Shown: piece by piece, positions 47,285-56,756 of the stretch
Layout: every line of letters starts with the position of its first letter
Numbering within the stretch: the first letter of the stretch is position 1
Assembly (NCBI RefSeq): GCF_009647605.1
Contig: NZ_WJIF01000001.1
Location: forward strand, 43,547 to 107,546
DNA: 64,000 nucleotides
Source: Agromyces agglutinans
Lineage (GTDB): Bacteria > Actinomycetota > Actinomycetes > Actinomycetales > Microbacteriaceae
Reading direction: 5' to 3'
Notes under the pieces: generated by a model
The model's database searches: none
What the model saw: the letters and a program-made list of their open reading frames with translations, nothing else
Told to the model about the DNA's origin: nothing
Made by a program: the position numbers and the translations under genes

Positions 47285-48037
47285 TCAGCGGCGCGTGAGC
47301 GACGCGGCGCCGAGGATGCCGGCGTTGTTGCGATGCACGGCGGGCACGATGGGCGTGTCGAGGTCGAGCAGCGGCAGGAAGTGCTCATGATGCTTCGAGA
47401 CGCCGCCCCCGACGATGAACAGGTCGGGGGAGAACAGCGCCTCGACCACGCCGTAGTAGCGCTGCAGCCGCTTCGCCCACTCCTCCCAGCTCAGCGACTC
47501 CCGCTCCATCGCGGAGTAGGCCGCGCGCTCCTCGGCGTCGTAGCCGTCGATCTCGAGATGGCCGAGCTCGGTGTTCGGCACCAGCACACCGTCGTTGAGG
47601 AACGCGCTGCCGATGCCGGTGCCGAGCGTAGTGAGGATGACCAGGCCATCGGCGCCGTTGGCCGCGCCGTATCGTTCCTCGGCGATGCCGGCGGCATCCG
47701 CGTCGTTGATGAAGTGGATGTCGCGGCCGAGGCGCTCCTCGAACAGGCGCTCGGCGGGCAGGCCGATCCACGCCGCGTCGATGTTCGCCGCCGACAGGGT
47801 GAGCCCGCGCTTGACGATGGCGGGGAAGCACACGCCGATCGGCAGCGGAGGTCCGCTCGGGTCGTCGAGCTCGGACAGGAGCTCGACCGTCGCGTCGAGG
47901 ATGTCGTCGGGGCGGCCGCCGGGCGGGGTCGCGACCTTGTGCCGATCGGAGACGAGCGTGCCGGCGTCGAGGTCGACCACGGCTCCCTTGATGCCCGTTC
48001 CGCCGATGTCGATGCCGATCGCTCGCGAAGCCGTCAT
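47285..48037 (-). CDS. ppgK: Polyphosphate glucokinase
   Basis: A 250-residue ROK-family kinase that phosphorylates glucose with polyphosphate (and often ATP). The phosphate-binding motif AIGIDIGGTGIKGAVVDL, the catalytic FINDADAAG segment and TLGTGIGSAF are all present. The ATG at 48037 has a TAGATT box 6 nt upstream, so it is probably leaderless, although GGAGG also lies very close. Confidence 0.94.
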   Translation of the reverse strand: MTASRAIGIDIGGTGIKGAVVDLDAGTLVSDRHKVATPPGGRPDDILDATVELLSELDDPSGPPLPIGVCFPAIVKRGLTLSAANIDAAWIGLPAERLFEERLGRDIHFINDADAAGIAEERYGAANGADGLVILTTLGTGIGSAFLNDGVLVPNTELGHLEIDGYDAEERAAYSAMERESLSWEEWAKRLQRYYGVVEALFSPDLFIVGGGVSKHHEHFLPLLDLDTPIVPAVHRNNAGILGAASLTRR

Positions 48038-48043
48038 GCCTCC

Positions 48044-48049
48044 AATCTA
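48044..48049 (-). promoter_or_regulatory. -10 box (TAGATT) for ppgK
   Basis: Minus-strand TAGATT followed by 6 nt and ATG. Confidence 0.45.
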
Positions 48050-48140
48050 TCGTCGTCGCCCGCATGCATCGGTGGCCCGTCGGCTCGACGTGGATGCCCC
48101 GTCGCCGAGTGTCCCGGGCGCGGCGCGCGAGGCGCGGGCC

Positions 48141-48146
48141 TAGGAT
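48141..48146 (+). promoter_or_regulatory. -10 box (TAGGAT) for the small SPOR-like gene
   Basis: TAGGAT followed by 6 nt and ATG, with no separate ribosome site. Confidence 0.5.
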
Positions 48147-48152
48147 CGGGGC

Positions 48153-48338
48153 ATGTCCGAAGATGTCGAGCACCTGTTCTGGTACAACCTGCGCACGGGT
48201 GAGGTCGAGCAGGGCTTCCAGTCGCCGTCGGTCGACCGGGTGGGCCCGTTCGAGACGCGGGCCGAGGCCGAGAAGGCTCTCGAGATCCTGCGGGCCAACA
48301 GCGCGAAGTGGGCCGAGGAGGACGCGGCCGACGACTAG
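48153..48338 (+). CDS. Small SPOR-domain-like protein
   Basis: A 61-residue protein of a conserved actinobacterial type, with VEHLFWYNLRTGEVEQGFQSP followed by a helix (TRAEAEKALEILRANSAKW) and an acidic tail. The pattern of aromatic strand then 'GPFETRAEAEKAL' resembles half of a SPOR fold. It is often encoded near ppgK in related genomes. Its function is unknown. The start is supported by a -10 box 6 nt upstream. Confidence 0.8.
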   Translation: MSEDVEHLFWYNLRTGEVEQGFQSPSVDRVGPFETRAEAEKALEILRANSAKWAEEDAADD

Positions 48339-48376
48339 GCGCGTCGAGGTGCGTCGGCTCGCGTCGACGGGCCCGG

Positions 48377-49033
48377 TCACGGCCCGGCGACCATGCCGGC
48401 CCGGAAGGCCAGCACCGCCGCCTCGACGCGATTGCGCACCCCGAGCTTCACGAGGATGGCACTGACGTGGCCCTTCACGGTGCCCTCGACGAGGTGCAAC
48501 CGCTCGCCGATCTCGGCGTTCGACGCGCCGACGCTGAGCAGCGCGAGCACCTCGCGCTCGCGCTCGGTCAGCGCGGTGATCGACTCGCGCGCCTCGACGC
48601 TGCGAGCGCGATGACCGTCGCGGTACGGCGCGATCACGCGCCGTGCGATCTCGGGGGAGAGGTACGCGCCGCCCTCCGAGACCGCGCGCACGCCGGCGAT
48701 GAGCTCGCGTGGGTCGGCGGCCTTCAACAGGAATCCCAGCGCGCCGCCGCCGAGCGCCCGCTCGATGTAGTCCTCCTCGCCGAAGGTCGTCAGCATCGCG
48801 ACGCGCGTCCCGGGCACGGTCGCCGCGATCTCGGCGGCCGCATGCAGCCCGTCCAGCCCCGGCATCCGGATGTCCAGCACGGCCACATCGGGGCGGTGAC
48901 GTTGCGCGCCCTCGATCGCCTCTCGACCGCTCGCCGCCTCGAACACGACCTCGATCTCGGGCTCCGACTGGAGGATCGCCCGAACCCCCGCGCGCATCAT
49001 CGGCTCGTCGTCGGCGATGAGCACGCGGATCAT
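48377..49033 (-). CDS. NarL/LuxR-family response regulator
   Basis: A 218-residue two-component regulator. The receiver domain (1-120) has the phosphorylated Asp54 in VAVLDIRMPG, acidic DD at 8-9 and Lys104 region FLLKAADP. The C-terminal LuxR HTH is about 148-212 (LTEREREVLALLSVGASNAEIGERL). The start overlaps the stop of the kinase gene (ATGA), so the pair is co-translated. The target genes are unknown. Confidence 0.95.
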   Translation of the reverse strand: MIRVLIADDEPMMRAGVRAILQSEPEIEVVFEAASGREAIEGAQRHRPDVAVLDIRMPGLDGLHAAAEIAATVPGTRVAMLTTFGEEDYIERALGGGALGFLLKAADPRELIAGVRAVSEGGAYLSPEIARRVIAPYRDGHRARSVEARESITALTEREREVLALLSVGASNAEIGERLHLVEGTVKGHVSAILVKLGVRNRVEAAVLAFRAGMVAGP

Positions 49034-50433
49034 GACGCTCCCAGCAGGGACTTCTCGACGAGGACGTCTCGATCGAAGCACAGGCGGTACGTCGCATCGG
49101 TGAAGTGCAACCAACCGTCGCGTGCGGCGAAGTAGTCGCACTCGGCCCCGTCGGGCGCCGGAGGTTCGCTGACGATCGGCACCGGGCCCGGCGTGCCGGC
49201 GGGCAGGAGCGGTGCGAGCTCCGCGCGCGTCATGCCCAGGTCGATGCGCTCGTAGACCTCGGACGTGACCGCGGTATGTGCGAAGGTGATCGCCTGGACG
49301 ACCAGGAAGCCGACGAGAGCGAGTCCGAGGATCACCGCCGGCACGATCGTCGCCTGCCAGACGCGGCGGCGCGCGGCGCGCGCGTTGGAACGCAACGCCG
49401 GATCCGCGGCGATCGGCGAGTCGTGGGCGCGCGTCTCGGCGCGCGTCGGCGCACGGAGCCGCAGCTCGAAGCCTCCGCCCGGCCGGGGGCCCGCGTCAAT
49501 CGCCCCGCCGAGCAACTCGGCGCGACGACGGAGGCTCGGGATGCCGTGGCCGCCGCCCGGCGCACCCGCCTCGGGTGATGCCGCCGACCTGACCGACACC
49601 GTGATGCCTCCGGCGTCGCCCCGCCCCACGTCGATCCCGACCGTCGCCCCGGGAGCGTGCCGCATGGTATTCGTGAGCCCCTCGCGGACGGTCCGCACGA
49701 CCAGCTCCGCGATGAGCGGATCCGCGGCCGCGACGACGGCGTGATCGAGCCGCACCTCGACGTTCATCCCGGCATCCCGCGCTCCGGTGACGAGGGCGTC
49801 GACGCCCTCGCCGCCGACCGGATCGAGCCGGCTCGGCCCGTCTCCGGGTCGAGTCATCCGCACCACATCGCCCAGGCGACCGCTCGCGCGCACCGCGGCC
49901 TCGCGCAGTTCGCGGAACTGCTCGCGCTGTTCGGGTCCGAGGTCGTGTGCGAGCTCCAACGCCCCGGCCTGCACCGCGATCAGCGCCAATTCGTGGCCGA
50001 TGGTGTCGTGCAGGTCGTCGGCGATGCGGGCACGCTCCTCGGCCTGCGCCCGGTCGGCGAGCACCGCAGCATCCGATTCCCGCTGCTCGACCCGGAGCAT
50101 CCGATACCTGCCGAACCACCACGGGGCGACGACGGTGAGCAGTGCGATGAGCACGCTCGCCATCCAGTCGCCGAGCGGGGAGGTGCCGGGCAGCAGGTAC
50201 GAGACGGGAAGCGAGCCCGCCAGCACGGCGGAGAAGGCGATCACGGCCGGGACGAGCCGAGTCATGTGGCGTCCGGCCAGGTACCCGGCGACCGCAGCCG
50301 GGGCGAGGGCGAGTACGAGGGCCGAGTCTCCCCAGCGGGCCAGCGGAAGCGCGACCGATGTCGCGAGGAGCAGGAGCACGACGCCGACGGAGGTCGACCA
50401 CCGCCCTCGCCGGGGAAGACGGAAAGGGAGCAT
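49030..50433 (-). CDS. NarL-type sensor histidine kinase with extra C-terminal extracytoplasmic domain
   Basis: A 467-residue DesK/NarL-class kinase. About four N-terminal membrane helices (residues 15-110) precede the HisKA_3 region with His142 (ADDLHDTIGHELALI) and the ATPase domain (about 235-345) with an intact N-box (EGLTNTMRHA). The G1 box is short, as in some members. After the kinase core a further membrane helix (about 361-383) leads to a roughly 80-residue domain. That domain has YERIDLGMTRAELAPLLPAG and a following beta pattern like SmpA/OmlA folds. Kinases normally end at the ATPase domain, so this tail is unusual. ATG 50433. Confidence 0.9.
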   Translation of the reverse strand: MLPFRLPRRGRWSTSVGVVLLLLATSVALPLARWGDSALVLALAPAAVAGYLAGRHMTRLVPAVIAFSAVLAGSLPVSYLLPGTSPLGDWMASVLIALLTVVAPWWFGRYRMLRVEQRESDAAVLADRAQAEERARIADDLHDTIGHELALIAVQAGALELAHDLGPEQREQFRELREAAVRASGRLGDVVRMTRPGDGPSRLDPVGGEGVDALVTGARDAGMNVEVRLDHAVVAAADPLIAELVVRTVREGLTNTMRHAPGATVGIDVGRGDAGGITVSVRSAASPEAGAPGGGHGIPSLRRRAELLGGAIDAGPRPGGGFELRLRAPTRAETRAHDSPIAADPALRSNARAARRRVWQATIVPAVILGLALVGFLVVQAITFAHTAVTSEVYERIDLGMTRAELAPLLPAGTPGPVPIVSEPPAPDGAECDYFAARDGWLHFTDATYRLCFDRDVLVEKSLLGAS

Positions 50434-50529
50434 CCCCCCATCGTAGGAAGGCGACGTAGGCCGCAGGAGTGACGAAAGTCAGGGACCGGTCCGTACGTCG
50501 GTCGGATGTGCCGGCCTGCATCGCGCTCG

Positions 50530-50535
50530 TACCGT
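50530..50535 (+). promoter_or_regulatory. -10 box (TACCGT) for leaderless dedA-type gene
   Basis: TACCGT followed by 7 nt and ATG; no ribosome site. Confidence 0.45.
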
Positions 50536-50542
50536 CGCTGGC

Positions 50543-51238
50543 ATGGACCTCCTGGCAATGCTGACGACCCTCGTGAACGACCTCGCCGCCTCGCCGTGGG
50601 TGTACCTCGTCGTGTTCGCCGTGTGCGTGATCGACGGGTTCTTCCCGCCGGTCCCGAGTGAGACGGTCGTCGTCGGCGCCGCCACCGTCTCGGTCGTGTC
50701 GGGCCAGCCGAACCTGCTGCTGCTCATCGGCGTCGCCGCCGTGGGCGCGATCATCGGCGACAACCTCGCGTATCAGGTCGGCCGGGTCATGGGGACCGAC
50801 CGCTTCCGGTGGATGCGGTCCAGGCGCGTCTCCAACGCGGTCGACTGGGCTCGCCGCGGACTGGACCGCCGCGGTGCGCTCCTCATCTTCACCGCCCGCT
50901 ACATCCCGGTCGGCCGGATCGCCGTGAACATGACCGCTGGTGCCACGGGCTACCCGCTCCGTCGGTTCCTCCCGCTGTCCATCGCTGCCGGCATCACGTG
51001 GGCCGCGTACTCGGCGATCTGCGGCATCGTCGCCGGGCAGTGGCTGCACGACCAGCCGCTCCTGGCCATCGTGCTCGCGATCGTGGTCGCTGCGCTCGTC
51101 GGCGCGGTGGCGGACGCCGTCATCCGACGGATCCTCAACCGCACGGTCGCGAAGCCGAGCGTCGACCCGGCAATCGAGCCCGCCGGCGACCGTGAAGGTC
51201 TGGACGTCGCCCCGGCCGAGGCCGCTGCTTGCAGCTAG
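50543..51238 (+). CDS. DedA family membrane protein
   Basis: A 231-residue VTT/SNARE-associated-fold protein. Typical DedA parts are the re-entrant motif IDGFFPPVPSETVVVGAA (about residues 30-47), GDNLAYQVGR and ARYIPVGRIAVNMTAGATG (the FxRxxPxxR type motif). Members flip lipid carriers such as undecaprenyl phosphate. Its stop lies 6 nt from the convergent panB end. It is a single gene divergent from the two-component system. Confidence 0.92.
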   Translation: MDLLAMLTTLVNDLAASPWVYLVVFAVCVIDGFFPPVPSETVVVGAATVSVVSGQPNLLLLIGVAAVGAIIGDNLAYQVGRVMGTDRFRWMRSRRVSNAVDWARRGLDRRGALLIFTARYIPVGRIAVNMTAGATGYPLRRFLPLSIAAGITWAAYSAICGIVAGQWLHDQPLLAIVLAIVVAALVGAVADAVIRRILNRTVAKPSVDPAIEPAGDREGLDVAPAEAAACS

Positions 51239-51244
51239 GCGCCG

Positions 51245-52135
51245 CTACTCGTACGAATGCTCGGGCCCGGGGTACGCGCCCGAGTCGACATCGGCGACCC
51301 ACTCGCGCGCGGCTGAGCTCAGGATGCCCGCGAGGTCCGCGTACTGCTTCACGAACTTCGGGATGCGCCCGGTCGTGAGCCCGGCCCAGTCGGTCCACAC
51401 GAGCAGCTGCCCATCGGTGTGCGGGCCGGCGCCCACGCTGATGGTCGGGATGCCGATGCGCTCGGTCACGAGCTTGGCCGCGTCGGCGGGGACCATCTCG
51501 AGCACGACGGCGAACGCTCCAGCGTCTTCGACGGCGACCGCGTCGGCCAACAGCTGGTCGAGTCCCTCGCCGCGCCCCTGGATCAGGTGACCGCCGAGAC
51601 CGTGCTCGCTCTGCGGCGTGTAGCCGATGTGGCCCATCACCGGGATGCCCGCCTGCACGATGCGGTGGATCTGCTTGCGGCTGCGTTCGCCGCCCTCGAG
51701 CTTCACGGCGTGGGCGCCGGTCTCCTTCATGAACCGGACTGCGGTGTGCAGCGCGTCTTCGGGGCCGTTCTCGTACGAGCCGAACGGCATGTCGGCGACG
51801 ACGAACGCCCGCCGCACCGCGCCCGCGACGGCGCGCGTCAGCGGGATCAGGTCGTCGACGGTCACCGGCAGCGTCGTGTCGTATCCGAGCACGTTGTTGC
51901 CGGCGGAGTCGCCGACCAGGAGGAAGTCGATGCCGGCCTCGTCGAAGATGCGGGCCGTGAGCATGTCATAGCTCGTCAGGCCGGTGATCTTGATGCCCTC
52001 GCGCTTCGCGTTCTGGAAGTGGCGCGTGCGCACGCGCTTCGGGCCGCCGGGCGCCGGCGCCCCGCCGTACGGATTCTGCTCGGCCTGCGGCTGGTTCGCG
52101 GAGTCGGATGCGTCGGAGCTGGGCTGCGCTGGCAT
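51245..52135 (-). CDS. panB: 3-methyl-2-oxobutanoate hydroxymethyltransferase
   Basis: A 296-residue enzyme making ketopantoate for coenzyme A synthesis from 2-oxoisovalerate and methylene-tetrahydrofolate. Conserved blocks are LTSYDMLTARIFDEAGIDFLLVGDSAGN, VVADMPFGSY, VKLEGG, GHIGYTPQS and ISVGAGPHTDGQLLV. The N-terminal roughly 35 residues are a disordered extension. The ATG at 52135 has an AAGACT box 7 nt upstream and is probably leaderless. No panC or panD is present here. Confidence 0.96.
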   Translation of the reverse strand: MPAQPSSDASDSANQPQAEQNPYGGAPAPGGPKRVRTRHFQNAKREGIKITGLTSYDMLTARIFDEAGIDFLLVGDSAGNNVLGYDTTLPVTVDDLIPLTRAVAGAVRRAFVVADMPFGSYENGPEDALHTAVRFMKETGAHAVKLEGGERSRKQIHRIVQAGIPVMGHIGYTPQSEHGLGGHLIQGRGEGLDQLLADAVAVEDAGAFAVVLEMVPADAAKLVTERIGIPTISVGAGPHTDGQLLVWTDWAGLTTGRIPKFVKQYADLAGILSSAAREWVADVDSGAYPGPEHSYE

Positions 52136-52261
52136 GGCGAACAGTCTTCCACACCGCCGCCGGGGCACGGGGTCGTCGACGGGCGTCTTCGCCCGGGTTC
52201 CGGGGAGAGCCGGTGGGCTTCGCGGGTGGTCCCGTGGGCCTCGCGGGCGCGCGCGAACCAC

Positions 52262-52267
52262 TACGCT
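52262..52267 (+). promoter_or_regulatory. -10 box (TACGCT) for glnA2
   Basis: TACGCT 23 nt before the glnA2 ATG, leaving room for the GAGGAAGGG ribosome site. Confidence 0.45.
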
Positions 52268-52290
52268 GAAACCTGCGAGGAAGGGTGTGG

Positions 52291-53628
52291 ATGGATAAGC
52301 AGCGCGACTTCGTTCTCCGAACCATCGAGGAACGAGGGGTCAAGTTCGTCAGGCTGTGGTTCACCGACGTGGTGGGCACCCTGAAGTCGGTCGCCATCGC
52401 TCCCGCCGAGGTCGAGGGCGCGTTCAACGAGGGCATCGGGTTCGACGGCTCGGCGATCGAGGGGCTGAGCCGGACGTACGAGTCCGACCTGCTCGCCTTC
52501 CCCGACCCGCAGACGTTCCAGACCCTCCCGTGGCGCGGCGACATCGACCCGACGGCGCGCATGTTCTGCGACATCACGACGCCCGACGGCGAGCCGGCCG
52601 TCTCCGATCCGCGCAACGTGCTCAAGCGCACGCTCGCGCGTGCGGCCGACCGCGGGTTCACCTTCTACACGCACCCCGAGATCGAGTTCTACCTGCTGAA
52701 GTCGTCGAAGTACGGCGAGGAGGGTCCGATCCCCGTCGACTCGGCCGGGTACTTCGACAACGTGCCGGGCGGCACCGCCCACGACTTCCGTCGCCGCTCG
52801 GTGCGGATGCTCGAAGACCTCGGCATCTCGGTCGAGTTCAGCCACCACGAGGCGGGCCCCGGTCAGAACGAGATCGACCTGCGCTACGCCGACGCGCTGA
52901 CGACGGCCGACAACATCATGACCTTCCGCACGGTCATCAAGGAGGTGGCGATCGAGCAGGGCGTGTACGCGACGTTCATGCCGAAGCCCTTCTCCGACAA
53001 GCCGGGCAGCGGCATGCACACGCACCTCTCGCTGTTCGAGGGCGACGCGAACGCGTTCTACGAGCCCGGTGCGCAGTACCAGCTGTCGAAGATCGGGCGC
53101 CAGTTCATCGCGGGCCTGCTCCGCCACGCGAACGAGATCTCGGCCGTCACGAACCAGTTCGTCAACTCGTACAAGCGGCTCTGGGGCGGTGGCGAGGCGC
53201 CGAGCTTCATCTGCTGGGGCCACAACAACCGCTCGGCCCTCGTGCGCGTGCCCCTGTACAAGCCGAACAAGGGCCAGAGCGCCCGGGTCGAGTACCGCGC
53301 CATCGACTCCGCCGCGAACCCGTACCTCGCGTTCTCGCTGCTGCTGGCCGCCGGCCTCAAGGGCATCGAAGAGGGATACGAGCTGCCGGCAGAGGCTGAA
53401 GACAACGTCTGGACCCTGAGCGACAGCGAGCGCCGAGCGCTCGGCTACGACCCGCTGCCCGCCAGCCTCGACCACGCGATCGAGTACATGGAGCGCTCCG
53501 AGCTCGTCGCCGAGACGCTGGGTGAAGAGGTCTTCAGCTTCGTGCTCGCCAACAAGCGGGCCGAGTGGCGCGAATACCGCACGCAGGTCACGCCGTACGA
53601 GCTGCAGCGCAACCTCGAGATCCTCTAG
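52291..53628 (+). CDS. glnA2: Glutamine synthetase-like protein GlnA2
   Basis: A 445-residue type I glutamine synthetase fold, closely following mycobacterial GlnA2 (446 residues). Active-site blocks EIEFYLL, EFSHHEAGPGQNEID, GSGMHTHLS and NRSALVRVP are intact. At the position of the adenylylated tyrosine of GlnA1 it has tryptophan (DNVWTLSDSE), so GlnE should not modify it. The ATG at 52291 has GGAAGGG about 5 nt upstream; a GTG at 52285 is inferior. It is followed 11 nt later by glnE. Confidence 0.94.
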   Translation: MDKQRDFVLRTIEERGVKFVRLWFTDVVGTLKSVAIAPAEVEGAFNEGIGFDGSAIEGLSRTYESDLLAFPDPQTFQTLPWRGDIDPTARMFCDITTPDGEPAVSDPRNVLKRTLARAADRGFTFYTHPEIEFYLLKSSKYGEEGPIPVDSAGYFDNVPGGTAHDFRRRSVRMLEDLGISVEFSHHEAGPGQNEIDLRYADALTTADNIMTFRTVIKEVAIEQGVYATFMPKPFSDKPGSGMHTHLSLFEGDANAFYEPGAQYQLSKIGRQFIAGLLRHANEISAVTNQFVNSYKRLWGGGEAPSFICWGHNNRSALVRVPLYKPNKGQSARVEYRAIDSAANPYLAFSLLLAAGLKGIEEGYELPAEAEDNVWTLSDSERRALGYDPLPASLDHAIEYMERSELVAETLGEEVFSFVLANKRAEWREYRTQVTPYELQRNLEIL

Positions 53629-53639
53629 GTCGCCGTCGG

Positions 53640-56600
53640 ATGACGCGTGGAGCCAGTCTGCTCGGCGCGCTGGCGCGCGCGGGGTTCGACGATCTCGACC
53701 GAGCCTCGCACGACCTGGGCGACCTCGCGACCGCGAGCGGGCTCGCGGTCGAGCCGCTCGTCGCGGCGTTCGCGTCGGCCGCGGATCCCGACGCCGCGCT
53801 CGCGTTGACCATCCGCCTTCGCGAGCGTGCACCGGCGACGCTCGACGGACTGCTCGCCGAGCCGGGATCGGCCGATCGGCTCGGCCGGGTGCTCGGCACG
53901 TCGCGCGGCCTCGCGGACTTCTTCGAGCGTCAACCCGACGAGCTGGCGCTGCTGCGCGGTGCGCCCGAGCCGCCGCTGGGCCAAGCCGCGGCGACGGCCG
54001 AGCTCGAGGAGGCGGTCGACGAGGCGTTCCGCGGCGGCGCCGACTTCGACGGAGCGGCCCGTGCGCTGCGCGTGCGCTACCGTCGCCTGCTGGCCCGCCT
54101 CGTGGTCTGGGATCTCACGCGTCCGAGCGCGATCGCCGCGGTCGACACCGTGGCGGCCGGGCTCGCCGACCTGGCCGGAGCGACCCTCGATGCGGCCATC
54201 GGCATCGCGCGGCGCATCACGGCGCGCGAGCCCGGCGAGCCCGCGGCGCCCGGCAGGTATCCGTCGGCGGAGGTGGCCGCGACGCGGCTCGCTGTCATCG
54301 GCATGGGCAAGGCCGGCGCGCGCGAACTCAACTACGTCAGCGACGTCGACGTCATCTACGTCGCCGAGACGGCCGATGACGAGGTCGCCGCGTCCGGCCG
54401 TGCCGTCGAGATCTCCACGCGCCTCGCGATGCTCATGCAGCGCGCCATCGGCGAAGCCGGCATGGAGCCGCCGCTGTGGGAGGTCGACCCCAACCTGCGC
54501 CCCGAGGGAAAAGACGGTGCGCTCGTGCGCACGCTCGAGTCGCACGTGCAGTACTACGAGCGCTGGGCCAAGAGCTGGGAGTTCCAGGCCCTGCTGAAGG
54601 CGCGGCCGCTCGCGGGCGACCGGGAGCTCGGCCGACGGTACGCGGAGGCGCTGGGGCCCAAGGTGTGGACGAGCTCCTCGCGCGAGGGGTTCGTGGAGTC
54701 CGTGCAGCGCATGCGCGAGCGCGTCACCGAGCACATCCCGGCCGACGAGGTCGACCGCCAGTTGAAGCTCGGCCCGGGCGGCCTGCGCGACATCGAGTTC
54801 ACCGTGCAGCTCCTGCAACTCGTGCATGGCGCCTCCGACGACGGCATCCGCCAGCCGGGCACGCTGCCCGCCCTCGCGGCACTCGCCGCGCGCGGCTACG
54901 TGGGGCGCGAGGAGGCCGCCGAGTTCAGCCTCGACTATCGAACCCTGCGCGTGCTCGAGCACCGGCTGCAGCTGGCGCGACTGCGTCGCACGCACCTCAT
55001 GCCGACCTCGGACGCCGAGCTGCGAACGCTCGGGCGCGCGTCGGGCCTCGGCCGCGACGCCCGTTCGGTGTTGGCCGCGTGGCAGGACGTCCGCCAGCGT
55101 GTTCGCGGGCTGCACCAGCGGCTGTTCTACCGGCCGTTGCTCTCGGCCGTCGCTGCGCTGCCCGCCGAAGGACTCGAGTTGACGAACGAGCAGGCGGAGG
55201 CGAGGCTCGCGGCGATCGGGTTCCGCGACCCGAGCGGCGCGCTCGCGCACATCGCGGCGTTGACGGCCGGCGTCTCGCGCCGCGCGACGATCCAGCGGCA
55301 CCTGATGCCGGTGCTGATCTCGTGGTTCGCCGACGGGTCCGACCCCGACTACGGCCTGCTCGCCTTCCGGCGCCTCAGCGACGAGCTCGGCACCACGCAC
55401 TGGTACCTACGACTCCTGCGCGACTCGTCCGACGCCGCGATGCGGCTCACGCGGGTACTGTCGGGTTCCCGGTTCGCGGGGGAGCTGCTCGAGCGCATCC
55501 CCGAGGCGGTCGCCTGGCTCGAGGACGTCGACGAACTGCGCCCGCGATCGCTGCCCTCGTTGCGCGAGGAGACGCGCGCGGTGCTCGCGAGGCACTCGAC
55601 GGCGGATGCCGCGGCCAAGGTGCTGCGCGCCATGCGACGCCGCGAGGTGCTGCGGCTGGCCCTCGCCGGCATTCTCGACGTGTGCACGATCGAAGAGCTC
55701 GGCCACGGCCTGAGCGACGTCGTGGAGAACCACCTGGCCGGTCTCGTGAGCGCGATCCGGGGCCCTGAGCCCGACGGCATCGAGTTCGCCGTGATCGGCA
55801 TGGGGCGGTTCGGCGGCCGCGAGCTCGGGATCGGTTCCGACGCCGACATCATCTACGTCTACCGCGCCGCGGGCGCCGAGCCGCAGGCCGCGCACACGCG
55901 GGCGCTGCGCATCGTCTCGGAGCTCAACCGGCTGAGCGAGGACGCCAGGCTCCCGTTCGAACTCGATGCCGATCTCAGGCCCGAGGGCCGCAACGGCGTG
56001 ATCGCGCGGTCACTCGACGCGTATCGTGCGTATTACGCCCGGTGGTCGTTGACCTGGGAGGCCCAAGCACTCCTGCGGGCCAGGGGCGTGGCCGGCGACG
56101 CCGTCCTGATCGACGACTTCACCGAGCTCGCCGATACCGTGCGATACCCCGAGGCGATCGGCGAGCGCGACGTCCGCGAGGTGAAGCGCATCAAAGCGCG
56201 CGTCGAGAACGAGCGGCTGCCACAGGGCGCCGACCCGTCCCGTCACCTCAAGCTCGGCCGTGGCTCGCTCTCCGACGTCGAGTGGTTCGTGCAGCTCGTC
56301 CAGCTGCAGCACGCCGCCCGGATCCCGGCGCTGCGCACCACGTCGACGCTCGACGCCCTCGCGACCGCGGTCGACCACGACCTCGTGCCCGTGGCAGACG
56401 GCGAGACGCTCCGCGCCGCGTGGATCCTCGCGTCGCGGGCGCGCTCGGCGCTCACGCTCTGGCTCGACAAGACCACCGACGTGCTGCCGGTCGATCGCTC
56501 GCAGCTCGAGGGGGTCGCGCGCATCATGGGATATCCGCCCGGATCCGCGAGCGCCCTCGAGCACGACTACCTCGCCGCCACTCGCCGGGCGCGCGCGGTG

Positions 56601-56651
56601 TTCGAGCGCGGGTTCTACGGGGTCGAGCCGCGGCGCGATCCGACCACCTGA
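53640..56651 (+). CDS. glnE: Bifunctional glutamine synthetase adenylyltransferase/deadenylylase
   Basis: A 1003-residue two-headed nucleotidyltransferase that switches GlnA1 off and on by adenylylating a tyrosine. Each half carries the polymerase-beta-like motif: AVIGMGKAGARELNYVSDVDVIYV (about residue 218) and AVIGMGRFGGRELGIGSDADIIYV (about 715). The regulatory region lies between. The target enzyme is encoded convergently just downstream, the mycobacterial glnA1-glnE-glnA2 arrangement. ATG 53640. Confidence 0.96.
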   Translation: MTRGASLLGALARAGFDDLDRASHDLGDLATASGLAVEPLVAAFASAADPDAALALTIRLRERAPATLDGLLAEPGSADRLGRVLGTSRGLADFFERQPDELALLRGAPEPPLGQAAATAELEEAVDEAFRGGADFDGAARALRVRYRRLLARLVVWDLTRPSAIAAVDTVAAGLADLAGATLDAAIGIARRITAREPGEPAAPGRYPSAEVAATRLAVIGMGKAGARELNYVSDVDVIYVAETADDEVAASGRAVEISTRLAMLMQRAIGEAGMEPPLWEVDPNLRPEGKDGALVRTLESHVQYYERWAKSWEFQALLKARPLAGDRELGRRYAEALGPKVWTSSSREGFVESVQRMRERVTEHIPADEVDRQLKLGPGGLRDIEFTVQLLQLVHGASDDGIRQPGTLPALAALAARGYVGREEAAEFSLDYRTLRVLEHRLQLARLRRTHLMPTSDAELRTLGRASGLGRDARSVLAAWQDVRQRVRGLHQRLFYRPLLSAVAALPAEGLELTNEQAEARLAAIGFRDPSGALAHIAALTAGVSRRATIQRHLMPVLISWFADGSDPDYGLLAFRRLSDELGTTHWYLRLLRDSSDAAMRLTRVLSGSRFAGELLERIPEAVAWLEDVDELRPRSLPSLREETRAVLARHSTADAAAKVLRAMRRREVLRLALAGILDVCTIEELGHGLSDVVENHLAGLVSAIRGPEPDGIEFAVIGMGRFGGRELGIGSDADIIYVYRAAGAEPQAAHTRALRIVSELNRLSEDARLPFELDADLRPEGRNGVIARSLDAYRAYYARWSLTWEAQALLRARGVAGDAVLIDDFTELADTVRYPEAIGERDVREVKRIKARVENERLPQGADPSRHLKLGRGSLSDVEWFVQLVQLQHAARIPALRTTSTLDALATAVDHDLVPVADGETLRAAWILASRARSALTLWLDKTTDVLPVDRSQLEGVARIMGYPPGSASALEHDYLAATRRARAVFERGFYGVEPRRDPTT

Positions 56652-56690
56652 GCGCACGGCGCTTCAGCGGAGGCATCCGGCCCGCACGGC

Positions 56691-56726
56691 GAATGGCCCG
56701 CATCGCCGAGGCGATGCGGGCCATTC
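56691..56726. terminator. Bidirectional hairpin terminator between glnE and glnA
   Basis: 16-bp perfect inverted repeat (56691-56706 and 56711-56726, loop CGAG) between convergent genes. Confidence 0.8.
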
Positions 56727-56756
56727 AGGGGGACGGCAGGGGATGCCGGGGGGAGA

